In this document: positions 1 to 9,841 of the stretch, piece by piece
Position numbering within the stretch: position 1 is the stretch's first letter
Layout: every line of letters starts with the position of its first letter
Origin: Pseudomonadota bacterium
GTDB lineage: Bacteria; Myxococcota; Myxococcia; Myxococcales; Anaeromyxobacteraceae
NCBI GenBank assembly: GCA_023428085.1
Contig: JAEYZK010000171.1
Coordinates: forward strand, 1 to 20,336
Length of the DNA stretch: 20,336 nt
Direction of reading: 5' to 3'
Notes under the pieces: model-generated
What the model was told of the DNA's origin: nothing
Databases searched by the model: none
Seen by the model: the letters and a program-made list of their open reading frames with translations, nothing else
Position numbers and translations under genes: made by a program

Positions 1-2
1 CG

Positions 3-1997
<1,995 letters not shown>

Positions 1998-2003
1998 CCC
2001 TCA

Positions 2004-2036
2004 CCGCTCGTGCTTCGACAGGCTCAGCACGAGCGG
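2004..2036. repeat. Hairpin repeat, copy 1 (10-bp stem, 13-nt loop)
   Basis: CCGCTCGTGC (2004-2013) pairs perfectly with GCACGAGCGG (2027-2036) around the 13-nt loop TTCGACAGGCTCA (2014-2026). The loop is the exact reverse complement of the loop in the next hairpin, whose stem sequence is different. The TTCGACAGGCTCA core resembles a dispersed REP-like palindrome that I recall from many high-GC proteobacterial genomes. There is no T-run, so this is not a classic intrinsic terminator. Confidence 0.8.
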
Positions 2037-2049
2037 AAGATCGCTTGCC

Positions 2050-2078
2050 GCTCGGCCTGAGCCTGTCGAAGGCCGAGC
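2050..2078. repeat. Hairpin repeat, copy 2, inverted (8-bp stem, 13-nt loop)
   Basis: GCTCGGCC (2050-2057) pairs with GGCCGAGC (2071-2078) around the loop TGAGCCTGTCGAA (2058-2070). It is the same element as at 2004-2036 in the opposite orientation, and the stem sequence differs while the loop is conserved. Including one flanking base, 2014-2027 and 2057-2070 form a 14-bp perfect inverted repeat, so the two units could also fold together into one larger structure. It lies 13 nt before the next start codon. Confidence 0.8.
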
Positions 2079-2091
2079 AGACGCGGGCCAC

Positions 2092-3198
2092 ATGTCTCTC
2101 AAGATCAAACAGGACCACGCCCGCTTCCGCGACATCGTCCGCGGCCGGATCAAGCGCAACCTCAAGAAGTACATCCAGAAGGGAGAGATGGTCGGGAAGA
2201 AGGGGAAGGACTTCATCACCATCCCCATCCCCACCATCGACATCCCGCACTTCCGCTTCGGCGAGAAGTCCCAGGGCGGCGTCGGCCAGGGCGAGGGCGA
2301 TCCGGGCGATCCGCTCTCGCCGTCCGACGCCCAGCCCGGCAGCGGCAACGCGGGCCAGGGCGAGGGCAAGCACCTCCTCGAGGTGGACGTCTCGCTCGAG
2401 GAGCTCGCCGACATCCTCGGCGAGGAGCTCGCCCTCCCCCGCATCGAGCCGCGCGGCCGCGACCGGATCGTCACCACCCGCCTCAAGTACACGGGGATCT
2501 CGCCGTCCGGCCCCGAGTCGCTGCGCCACTTCAAGCGCACCTACAAGCAGGCGCTCCGGCGGCAGATCGCGAGCGGCTCGTACAACGTGCTCCGCCCGGT
2601 GGTGGTGCCGGTGCGCGAGGACCGCCGCTACCGGACCTGGAAGCACGTGCCGCTCCCGGAGACGAACGCGGTCATCATCTACATGATGGACGTGTCCGGC
2701 TCGATGGGCGACGAGCAGAAGGAGATCGTCCGGATCGAGTCCTTCTGGATCGACACCTGGCTCCGCCGCCACTACAAGGGCCTGGAGACGCGGTTCATCA
2801 TCCACGACGCGGTGGCGCGCGAGGTGGACCGCGACACGTTCTTCCACACGCGGGAGTCGGGCGGCACGATGATCTCGTCCGCGTACAAGCTCGCGCTGGA
2901 GATGATCGAGGCCGACTACGCCTCGTCCTCCTGGAACGTCTACCCGTTCCACTTCTCCGACGGCGACAACTGGAGCGCCGACGACACCCGGGTCTGCGTC
3001 GAGATCCTGCGGGACCGGATGCTCCCCGCGGTGAACCTCTTCTGCTACGGCCAGGTCGAGAGCCCGTACGGCTCGGGCCAGTTCATCAAGGACCTGCGCG
3101 AGGCGGTGGGCGGCCGGGAGAACGTCGCGCTCTCCGAGATCGCCGACAAGGACGCGATCTACGCGTCCATCAAGCACTTCCTGGGGACCGGCAAATGA
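2092..3198 (+). CDS. YeaH/YhbH family protein (DUF444, VWA-like)
   Basis: This is a 368-aa cytoplasmic protein of the DUF444 family, the usual partner of PrkA and SpoVR; its exact biochemical role is not established. The N-terminus (MSLKIKQDHARFRDIVRGRIK) is typical of the family. Residues about 60-95 form a Gly/Ser-rich linker. The C-terminal half is a von Willebrand A-like fold with a MIDAS-type metal site: D200-V-S202-G-S204 inside MMDVSGSMGDEQ, T259 in SGGTMISS, and D290 in FHFSDGDNW. The ATG at 2092 matches the family start and lies 94 nt after prkA, a gap holding two hairpins. Its TGA overlaps the ATG of the SpoVR gene (ATGA), so the two are probably translationally coupled. Confidence 0.93.
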   Translation: MSLKIKQDHARFRDIVRGRIKRNLKKYIQKGEMVGKKGKDFITIPIPTIDIPHFRFGEKSQGGVGQGEGDPGDPLSPSDAQPGSGNAGQGEGKHLLEVDVSLEELADILGEELALPRIEPRGRDRIVTTRLKYTGISPSGPESLRHFKRTYKQALRRQIASGSYNVLRPVVVPVREDRRYRTWKHVPLPETNAVIIYMMDVSGSMGDEQKEIVRIESFWIDTWLRRHYKGLETRFIIHDAVAREVDRDTFFHTRESGGTMISSAYKLALEMIEADYASSSWNVYPFHFSDGDNWSADDTRVCVEILRDRMLPAVNLFCYGQVESPYGSGQFIKDLREAVGGRENVALSEIADKDAIYASIKHFLGTGK

Positions 3199-4706
3199 GC
3201 GGCGGCATGCATCGGAACCCACAGCTCCCGGCGCACCTCCACGACATCCGCAAGCGGGTGGAGGGCTACGCGCGCGGCTACGGCCTCGACTTCTTCGACA
3301 CCGTCTTCGAGGTGCTCGGGTTCGACGAGATCAACATGGTGGCCGCCTACGGCGGCTTCCCCAACCGCTACCCGCACTGGCGGTTCGGGATGGAGTACGA
3401 GCGGCTGGCGAAGGGGTACGAGTACGGCCTCTCGAAGATCTACGAGATGGTCATCAACAACGACCCCTCGTACGCGTACCTGCTCGAGTCCAACATGGAC
3501 GTGGACCAGAAGCTGGTCATGGCCCACGTCTTCGGGCACGTGGACTTCTTCAAGAACAACTTCATGTTCCGGCACACGAACCGGAAGATGATGGACCAGA
3601 TGGCGAACCACGCCACGCGCGTGCGCCGCTACCAGGACAAGCTCGGCGTGGAGCCGGTCGAGGACTTCATCGACCGGTGCCTCACGATCGAGAACCTCAT
3701 CGACTACCAGTCACCGTACGTGAAGCGACGCCCGGATCACCCGAAGCCGCCGGGCGAGCCCGAGGAGCGCGTGGTCGCCCAGGGGTTCAAGACCGACCGC
3801 GAGTACATGCGGCAGTACATCAACCCGCCCGCCTTCCTGGAGGCGCAGCAGAAGCGGCTCGACGAGGAGGCGGCCCGGAAGAAGAAGTTCCCCGAGCGCC
3901 CCGAGCGCGACGTGCTCCTCTTCCTCCTCGAGCACGCGCCCCTCGAGCGGTGGGAGCACGACGTCCTCTCGATCATCCGGGAGGAGGCGTACTACTTCGC
4001 GCCGCAGGGCCAGACCAAGATCATGAACGAGGGGTGGGCCACCTACTGGCACTCCAAGATCATGACCGAGAAGGCGCTCGACGCCTCCGAGATCATCGAC
4101 TACGCCGACCACCACTCCGGCACGCTCGCCACCCACCCCGGCCAGCTCAACCCGTACAAGCTCGGCGTCGAGCTCTGGCGCGACATCGAGGATCGGTGGA
4201 ACAAGGGGCGGTTCGGGAAGGAGTACGACGACTGCGACTCCTTCGTGCAGCGGCGGAACTGGGACAAGAAGCTCGGGCTCGGGCGCGACAAGATCTTCGA
4301 GGTCCGCAAGCACTACAACGACGTCACCTTCATCGACGAGTTCCTCACGCTCGAGTTCTCGCTCCAGCAGAAGCTCTTCACCTACGGGTACAACGAGAAG
4401 CACCAGCGCTGGGAGATCATGGAGCGCGAGTTCCGGAAGGTGAAGGACAAGCTGCTCCACATGCTGACCAACTTCGGCCAGCCGTCGATCTCCGTCGAGG
4501 ACGGGAACTACGAGAACCGCGGCGAGCTCTACCTCGTGCACAAGCACGACGGCGTCGACCTCAAGCTCGACTACGCCCGCGACACGCTCCGGAACGTGCA
4601 GTCGCTGTGGCGCCGCCCCGTCAACCTGCACTCGAAGGTCGAGGGCCGGGGGACCATCTTCCGGTACGACGGGCGCGAGCACTCGGACCGGCGCGCGGAT
4701 CTTTGA
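3195..4706 (+). CDS. spoVR: SpoVR/YcgB family protein
   Basis: This is a 503-aa SpoVR-family protein, about the length of E. coli YcgB. SpoVR was first named for a role in spore cortex formation in Bacillus, but it is widespread in non-sporulating bacteria, where its function is poorly defined. Diagnostic motifs include the His pair in H111-VFG-H115-VDFFKNN, NEGWATYWHSKIM starting at residue 278, a HSGTLATHPGQLNPYKLG stretch, and DIEDRWNKGRFG. The start ATG at 3195 overlaps the previous stop by 4 nt. It is the last gene of the prkA-DUF444-spoVR operon; a short GC-rich hairpin begins 2 nt after its stop. Family identity is secure; whether it affects sporulation or stress here cannot be read from the sequence. 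Confidence 0.94.
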   Translation: MSGGMHRNPQLPAHLHDIRKRVEGYARGYGLDFFDTVFEVLGFDEINMVAAYGGFPNRYPHWRFGMEYERLAKGYEYGLSKIYEMVINNDPSYAYLLESNMDVDQKLVMAHVFGHVDFFKNNFMFRHTNRKMMDQMANHATRVRRYQDKLGVEPVEDFIDRCLTIENLIDYQSPYVKRRPDHPKPPGEPEERVVAQGFKTDREYMRQYINPPAFLEAQQKRLDEEAARKKKFPERPERDVLLFLLEHAPLERWEHDVLSIIREEAYYFAPQGQTKIMNEGWATYWHSKIMTEKALDASEIIDYADHHSGTLATHPGQLNPYKLGVELWRDIEDRWNKGRFGKEYDDCDSFVQRRNWDKKLGLGRDKIFEVRKHYNDVTFIDEFLTLEFSLQQKLFTYGYNEKHQRWEIMEREFRKVKDKLLHMLTNFGQPSISVEDGNYENRGELYLVHKHDGVDLKLDYARDTLRNVQSLWRRPVNLHSKVEGRGTIFRYDGREHSDRRADL

Positions 4707-4994
4707 ACGGGGCGTGCCGCCCCGCCCCACCGGCGCCGTCGGGGCCCCGCCCTTGCTGCGCGGGGCCCTGGGCCGTGCTCGCCGCTTCGCGGCTGCGCGC
4801 GGCTGCCCCGCGTTGGAGGGGGCTTCGCCCCCTCCCCCCAGCTCCGCTGGGGCCCCCGCCCTCCGCCGGCGGGACCCGAACCCGGCCGAGCGTCCTACAC
4901 GAAGCCCTCCGGTACGCCGGCCGAGCGATCCCTTTTCTGTCTGGGCCCTGAACCTGCGCTTCCTGGCATCACCTGATCTTGGTACATTGCCGTG
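4707..4994. repeat. Gene-free intergenic region with a run of six GC-rich hairpins (4708-4873)
   Basis: I can support no gene in this 288-bp stretch; its open frames are low-complexity Pro/Ala/Arg products of the GC content. It holds consecutive perfect short palindromes: 4708-4724 (6-bp stem, 5-nt loop); 4742-4768 (9 bp, 9 nt); 4781-4793 (5 bp, loop TTC); 4815-4835 (9 bp, loop TTC); 4836-4852 (7 bp, loop TCC); and 4855-4873 (6 bp, 7 nt). The last about 120 bp (4874-4994) are less GC-extreme and probably carry the promoter of the next gene. The array could be REP-like elements, a termination or mRNA-end-stabilising region, or GC-driven low complexity. Confidence 0.6.
4708..4724 (+). terminator. 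GC hairpin just after the spoVR stop, possible terminator
   Basis: CGGGGC (4708-4713) pairs with GCCCCG (4719-4724) across a 5-nt loop, starting 2 nt after the spoVR stop codon. No U-tract follows, so intrinsic termination is uncertain. Position at the end of the operon is the main support. It may simply be the first member of the hairpin run that follows. Confidence 0.3.
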
Positions 4995-6308
4995 ATGCCG
5001 GACGCTTGGCCCCCCGACGATGCTCCGCGCCGCCGCAGGCTCCCCGCCCTGCTCGCCGCCCTCGGCTTCCTCTCCACCATCGGACTGGCCCTCGCGGGTG
5101 CGTTCGGGGTCTTCCAGTCGCTCCCGCAGGCACCCGCCCCCGAACCGGTCCCGGTCGCGGAGGCGCCAGCGCCGGCACCCGCGGCGGAGCCCGCGCCGGT
5201 CGCGCCTGCCGAGCCCCAGCGCTTCCAGGCCGTGACGGCCCGCCTCGCGCGGAACCAGACCGTCGCCCAGGCGCTCGTGAAGCTCGACGTGCCGATGGTC
5301 GAGGTGAACGGGATCGTCGAGGCGCTCAAGCACACCCTGCCCTTCCAGCGCACGCGCCCGGGCGACCAGCTGCGCGTGGAGCGGCGCGAGGGCGAGGACG
5401 CGGTCTGGCGGTTCAGCTTCCGGCAGAGCACTGCGGACGAGTGGATGGTCGAGCGGCTCCCGGACGGCACGTTCCAGGGCGCGAAGCGCGCGGTGCAGCT
5501 CACGACCGAGCTCGCGCGCGTGGAGATCGAGATCCAGGGCTCGCTCTGGGCGAGCCTCGAGCGGGCCGGCCAGGACCCGGAGCTCGCGGTGCTGGCGAGC
5601 GACGTGCTGGCCTGGGACGTGGACTTCTACCAGGACGTGCGCGGCGGCGACCGGATGCGCGTGCTGGTCGAGCGCGTGCTCGTGGACGGCGAGCTGCTCC
5701 GCTACGGCGAGGTGCTCGCCGCCGAGTACGACGGCGCGTCCACCGGCGCCAAGAAGCTCTTCCGGTACACGGATCCCGCCGGGCAGACGAGCTACTACGA
5801 CGAGAGCGGCCAGAGCGCGCGGCGCGGCTTCCTCAAGTCGCCGCTCAAGCTCGCGCGCATCGGCTCCGGGTTCGGGAACCGCAGGCACCCGGTGCTCGGC
5901 TACATGCGGGCGCACCAGGGCGTCGACTACCGGGCGCCGACCGGCACGCCGGTCTGGGCCGTCGGCGACGGCTTCGTGAAGCAGGCCGGCTGGAACGGTC
6001 AGTGCGGCAAGTCCGTCACGATCCGTCACCGCAACGGCTACGAGACCGTCTACTGCCACCTCTCCTCGGTCGCCGTCTCGGCGGGCCGGAGCGTCTCGCA
6101 GAAGCAGTACATCGGGGCGGTCGGCTCGACCGGCCTCTCCACCGGCCCGCACCTGCACTACGCGGTGAAGAAGGGCGGGACGTACGTGAACCCGCTCCAC
6201 CTCAAGATCCCGCGCGACGCACCGGTGCCGGCGGAGCTCCTCGCCGACTTCCAGGAGAAGATCGCGCCGATGCGCGCGAAGCTCGCCGGGACGGACGCGG
6301 TCAACTGA
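4995..6308 (+). CDS. M23 family metallopeptidase (LytM/MepM-like), membrane-anchored or exported
   Basis: This is a predicted zinc endopeptidase of the lysostaphin/LytM family, which cuts peptide cross-links of peptidoglycan outside the inner membrane. After an RRRR stretch there is one hydrophobic segment (residues about 17-40, LPALLAALGFLSTIGLALAG). A Pro/Ala-rich linker follows (about 45-75), then a region resembling the LysM/OapA-like domain of MepM-type enzymes, and a C-terminal M23 domain. Counted from the ATG at 4995, the metal and catalytic residues are H307 and D311 (AHQGVD), H355 (YCHLS), and H386 and H388 (PHLHYAV), so the site is complete. GTG at 4992 is an alternative start in the same frame. 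I see no good Shine-Dalgarno site, so a leaderless start is possible. It stands alone between the hairpin region and the vgrG island and is probably a housekeeping wall hydrolase. Confidence 0.9.
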   Translation: MPDAWPPDDAPRRRRLPALLAALGFLSTIGLALAGAFGVFQSLPQAPAPEPVPVAEAPAPAPAAEPAPVAPAEPQRFQAVTARLARNQTVAQALVKLDVPMVEVNGIVEALKHTLPFQRTRPGDQLRVERREGEDAVWRFSFRQSTADEWMVERLPDGTFQGAKRAVQLTTELARVEIEIQGSLWASLERAGQDPELAVLASDVLAWDVDFYQDVRGGDRMRVLVERVLVDGELLRYGEVLAAEYDGASTGAKKLFRYTDPAGQTSYYDESGQSARRGFLKSPLKLARIGSGFGNRRHPVLGYMRAHQGVDYRAPTGTPVWAVGDGFVKQAGWNGQCGKSVTIRHRNGYETVYCHLSSVAVSAGRSVSQKQYIGAVGSTGLSTGPHLHYAVKKGGTYVNPLHLKIPRDAPVPAELLADFQEKIAPMRAKLAGTDAVN

Positions 6309-6394
6309 AGGCCTCGCCGCGTCGCCGTGCCGAACGGGCTTCCACCCGGCCGCCGAAGCATCTAAGCTCTCCCTCCAGGCTCACATCCTGACCT

Positions 6395-6404
6395 TGGGAG
6401 GGGG
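6395..6404 (+). promoter_or_regulatory. Strong ribosome binding site deciding the GTG start of the first vgrG
   Basis: The purine run GGGAGGGGGG sits 5 nt upstream of the GTG at 6410. It supports the GTG as the true start even though other candidates exist. The ~100-bp gap after the M23 gene (6309-6409) must hold the promoter for the vgrG cassette, but I see no convincing -35/-10 or -24/-12 pair. Confidence 0.6.
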
Positions 6405-6409
6405 GACGG

Positions 6410-9400
6410 GTGCCCCAGAGGACGATCGAGCTGCGCGCGGGAGACCTCGCGGAAGAGGATCTCCTCGTCGAGCACGTCATGGGTCGCGAAGGGCTCTCGG
6501 AGGCCTACGCCTTCGAGGTCGCGTTCCAGGCCGTGAACGGCGAGGCGATCGACCTCGCTTCGCTCCGCGGGGCCGACGCCCTCCTCACGCTCCGCGGGGC
6601 CGGAGACACCGAGCGCCACGTCCACGGGATCCTCTGGTCCGCGAGCATGGGCGAGGTCGTCGCCGGGCGCCCGCGGTACCGGGCGCGCCTCGTCCCCAGG
6701 CTCCAGCTCCTCGCGCTGGTCCACGCGAGCCGCGTCTTCCAGTCGCTGTCCACCCTCGAGATCGTCGCGCAGGTCCTGGACGCCGCCGGCGTGCAGCACC
6801 GCAGCGCGCTCTCCGGCAGCTACCCGCCGCGCGAGTACTGCGTCCAGTATCGCGAGTCCGATCTCCACTTCGTGCTCCGCCTGCTCGCGGAGGACGGGAT
6901 CTTCTTCGCGTTCGAGCACGGACCGGACGGGCACGTCCTCGTGCTGCACGACGGCGCGAGCACGTGTCCGGAGCTCGCCGGCGGCGGCGACCTCCCGTAC
7001 CGGCCGCCCGCTCCCTCCGGGAAGTGGGGCGACTTCGAGCTGCTCGACCGCGTCGCGCACGGCCACAGCGTCGCGGCCGGGAAGGTGACGGTCCGCGGCT
7101 TCGACTTCGAGCGGCCCGAGATGCCGGTCGACGGCGCGAGCCGGGCGGACGACCCGCTCCGGATCGAGCACTACGAGTGGCCCGACGGCTTCGTCGATCC
7201 GCGGGCGGGGACGCGCGTCGCCGCCGCGCGCCTCCAGGAGCGGCGGATCGAGACCGAGCAGATCGTCGGCGAAGGGACCTGCGTGCGGCTCGTGCCCGGC
7301 GCCACGTGCCGGGTGATCGACCACCCGAGCGCCGCGCTCGAGCAGGAGCTCCTCCTCGTCCGCGTCCGCCACGACGCCCGGCAGTGGGCGGGCGCCGGCC
7401 AGGCGCGGCCCGACGAGACGTACCGGGGCGCGTTCGTCGCCGTCCCCGCCGCGGCGCCGATCCGCCCGCGCCGCGTGCACGCGCGCCCCGTCGCCTTCAC
7501 CGAGACCGCCACCGTGGTGGGCCCGGCCGGCGAGGAGATCCACGTCGACGCGCACGGCCGGGTGAAGATCCAGTTCCAGTGGGACCGCGAAGGCCGCAAG
7601 AACGACCGGGCGAGCTGCTGGGTGCGCCTCGCCCAGCGGTGGGCGGGCACGGCCTGGGGCGCGAGCTTCGTCCCGCGCATCGGGCAGGAGGTCCTGGTCC
7701 GGTTCCAGGACGGCGACCCCGATCAGCCGCTCGTCATCGGCGCGGTCTACAACGGCGATCACGCGACGCCGCTCGCGCTCCCCGAGGAGAAGACCCGGAG
7801 CACGCTCCGGAGCCAGACGTCGCCGAGCGACGAGGGCGGCTCGAACGAGCTGCGGTTCGAGGACGCGAAGGCTGCGGAGCAGATCCACCTGCACGCCCAG
7901 CGGAACGACCGGATCGTCGTCGAGAACGACAAGGCCCAGTCGGTCTACGCCGACGAGGCGCTCGAGGTGGACAAGGACCGCAGCCGGACCGTGGGCGGGA
8001 ACCAGACCTTGCGCGTGGGCGTGGTCGACGCCTCGAAGGTCGACGGCAACCAGACCACGGTGGTCACGGGCGACCGGAAGACGCGGGTCGCCGCCTCGCA
8101 CACCGAGCGCGTCGGCGGCCGCCAGAGCGTCAGCGTCGCGAAACTCCAGCAGGTGGAGGTGGCGAAGGCGACCGCGGTGCAGGTCGGCGCCGGGGCGGCG
8201 CTGACCGTGGGCGGCGCGTACGCCGTCACGGTGGGCGGCGTGCACAACATCGCCGTGGGCGGAGCCCGCCTCGAACAGACCGGCGGGCTCAAGGCGGTCG
8301 GCATCGGCGCGCACGCCGAGCAGCGGGTCGGAAAGAGCGCCGAGGCGCGCGTCGCCGCGGACGAGCAACTCTCGGTCGGCGGGGTGGCGGAGCTCGCGGT
8401 CAAGAAGGACCTTGCGGACGAGGTCGGCGGCCGGGCGACGCTCCAGGTGACCGGGCCCACGGGGTTCCTCGCGAAGAGCATCCAGCTCGAGGCCCAGCAG
8501 AAGCTCAAGATCACGGTCGGCGGGAAGCTCCTCCTCGAGGTCCAGAGCTCCGGCGCGGTCCAGGTCAACGGCAGCACCGCGACCGTGACCGCGAGCGGCC
8601 CCGTCGCGCTGAAGGGCGCGAGCGTCTCGAAGACGAGCGGCGCGGCGACGAGCGGGGCGGCACAGAAGGGGAAGGATCAGGAGAAGGCGAAGAAGGCCAC
8701 CATCAAGGCGAAGTGGAGCAAGACCGAGGTGCTGCCCCGGTACCGCAACGTCGCCGGCGCGATCCCGGACGTCTGCAAGGTGAGCCTGAACGTCGACCTG
8801 ACCAACGTCCCCGACGGCACGAAGGGCGTCATCCTCGTCTGTCACTGCGCCTCCGGGTCGATGGTGAAGAACGGGCGCATCCCGTGCCAGGTGAGCGGCG
8901 GGAAGCTGGTCGACGCCAAGACGAAGAAGGCGCCGGAGTTCTCGTTTGGTCCGGAGCAGACGCCCTGGGACCCTCACGACCAGCCCTTCTTCTTCTTCAA
9001 GGTCTCGATTCAGCACCAGGGGCTGAGGTTCGCGACGCCGGCCGACCTCAAGGACGGGGGCCAGGCACTCCGGGTGAAGTACTACCACGTGTGCGTCGGG
9101 GACCATTGGGCCGACGTCGGCGGGCTCACGACCGGCGCCGAGGCTTCGGAGATCGAGGGCATCCTCTCCGCCGTTCCTCACAGCGAGGCGCACGCGGCGA
9201 TGGCCGCCGAGCCTTCCCCCACGTTCGCCGCGTGGTCCCGGCGAATGCTCGGGACGTACGCCTACCACCACGGGAGCCACGGGACCTGCGAAGATCGGAT
9301 CACGAAGGCGTTCATCAGCGTCCGGCCACCTCCGCGCGGCCACGGCGATCCACCGCAGTGCCCGGTGGGGAACTGGCGGAGCGTCGTCGTCCTGAGCGGC

Positions 9401-9841
9401 GCCAGCGCCAGCGACACCGACGCGGTGCTCGGCGACGACGAGCTCCGGGACGAGAAGACGTTCCCCGAGGTCCCGCGCTACCTCGCCTACCTCGACTGCT
9501 GCCTGGCCGGCTGGGAACCGAGCTTGGGCCGGGCGTTCCGGGCGCGCGGGACCCAGTACGTGATCGCGTTCCGGAGGACCATCCCTGACGGCGACGCGCG
9601 CGACATGGCCCGGAGGTTCCATCGCAAGTGGGCCCAGACACACAAGCTCGACCCCGCCAAGATCCGCGACCTCTTCTTCGAGGTCGGCGCTCCCTTCTTC
9701 GGGACGATGAGGCCCGTCCTCATCGGGTGGCGGTGGGAGCCCATCCTCGATCCGGCCGCCGGCCCAGTCCAGAAGGCCGTCGCCGCCATTCACACCACCT
9801 TCGGTGGCATCGCCGCGTCGATCGGCGAACTGTTCAAGTGA
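6410..9841 (+). CDS. vgrG: T6SS VgrG spike protein with C-terminal caspase/CHAT-like protease extension (evolved VgrG)
   Basis: This 1143-aa VgrG is about 400 residues longer than its neighbour paralogue. The N-terminal ~360 residues are the gp27-like hub (QSLSTLEIVAQVLDAAGV, YPPREYCVQYRESDLHFVLRLL). The gp5-like OB domain spans about 367-450 (GEEIHVDAHGRVKIQFQWDR, CWVRLAQRWAG, VYNGDH). A VGG-rich beta-helix runs about 520-690, with a DUF2345-like end and a Lys-rich linker to about 765. The remainder (about 765-1143) is an added domain. It has a beta-rich, Cys-containing first part and then a probable clan CD peptidase core. H957 sits in YAYHHGSHG after a short hydrophobic strand. The paired C1030/C1031 in YLAYLDCCLAGW match the D-x-C-x-S/A-G catalytic loop of metacaspases, with C1031 the likely nucleophile. 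RGTQYVIAFRRTIPDGDA then resembles the CHAT/caspase strand after the Cys loop. The VgrG assignment is certain; the protease is a motif-based inference. Confidence 0.9.
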   Translation: MPQRTIELRAGDLAEEDLLVEHVMGREGLSEAYAFEVAFQAVNGEAIDLASLRGADALLTLRGAGDTERHVHGILWSASMGEVVAGRPRYRARLVPRLQLLALVHASRVFQSLSTLEIVAQVLDAAGVQHRSALSGSYPPREYCVQYRESDLHFVLRLLAEDGIFFAFEHGPDGHVLVLHDGASTCPELAGGGDLPYRPPAPSGKWGDFELLDRVAHGHSVAAGKVTVRGFDFERPEMPVDGASRADDPLRIEHYEWPDGFVDPRAGTRVAAARLQERRIETEQIVGEGTCVRLVPGATCRVIDHPSAALEQELLLVRVRHDARQWAGAGQARPDETYRGAFVAVPAAAPIRPRRVHARPVAFTETATVVGPAGEEIHVDAHGRVKIQFQWDREGRKNDRASCWVRLAQRWAGTAWGASFVPRIGQEVLVRFQDGDPDQPLVIGAVYNGDHATPLALPEEKTRSTLRSQTSPSDEGGSNELRFEDAKAAEQIHLHAQRNDRIVVENDKAQSVYADEALEVDKDRSRTVGGNQTLRVGVVDASKVDGNQTTVVTGDRKTRVAASHTERVGGRQSVSVAKLQQVEVAKATAVQVGAGAALTVGGAYAVTVGGVHNIAVGGARLEQTGGLKAVGIGAHAEQRVGKSAEARVAADEQLSVGGVAELAVKKDLADEVGGRATLQVTGPTGFLAKSIQLEAQQKLKITVGGKLLLEVQSSGAVQVNGSTATVTASGPVALKGASVSKTSGAATSGAAQKGKDQEKAKKATIKAKWSKTEVLPRYRNVAGAIPDVCKVSLNVDLTNVPDGTKGVILVCHCASGSMVKNGRIPCQVSGGKLVDAKTKKAPEFSFGPEQTPWDPHDQPFFFFKVSIQHQGLRFATPADLKDGGQALRVKYYHVCVGDHWADVGGLTTGAEASEIEGILSAVPHSEAHAAMAAEPSPTFAAWSRRMLGTYAYHHGSHGTCEDRITKAFISVRPPPRGHGDPPQCPVGNWRSVVVLSGASASDTDAVLGDDELRDEKTFPEVPRYLAYLDCCLAGWEPSLGRAFRARGTQYVIAFRRTIPDGDARDMARRFHRKWAQTHKLDPAKIRDLFFEVGAPFFGTMRPVLIGWRWEPILDPAAGPVQKAVAAIHTTFGGIAASIGELFK

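Noticed and set aside
4960..4994. Possible promoter for the M23 gene (TACATT at 4983-4988 as -10; TGGCAT at 4964 as sigma-54 -24)
   Set aside because: The -35 partner is poor and the -24/-12 spacing does not fit; a leaderless start is possible but unproven.
4714..4995. Possible small protein gene in the hairpin region
   Set aside because: Pro/Ala/Arg-rich translation through palindromes with no ribosome binding site or family motif.
8000..8440. VGG-rich repeats as a tandem DNA repeat
   Set aside because: They encode the VgrG beta-helix; the repeat is at protein level and the DNA is degenerate.
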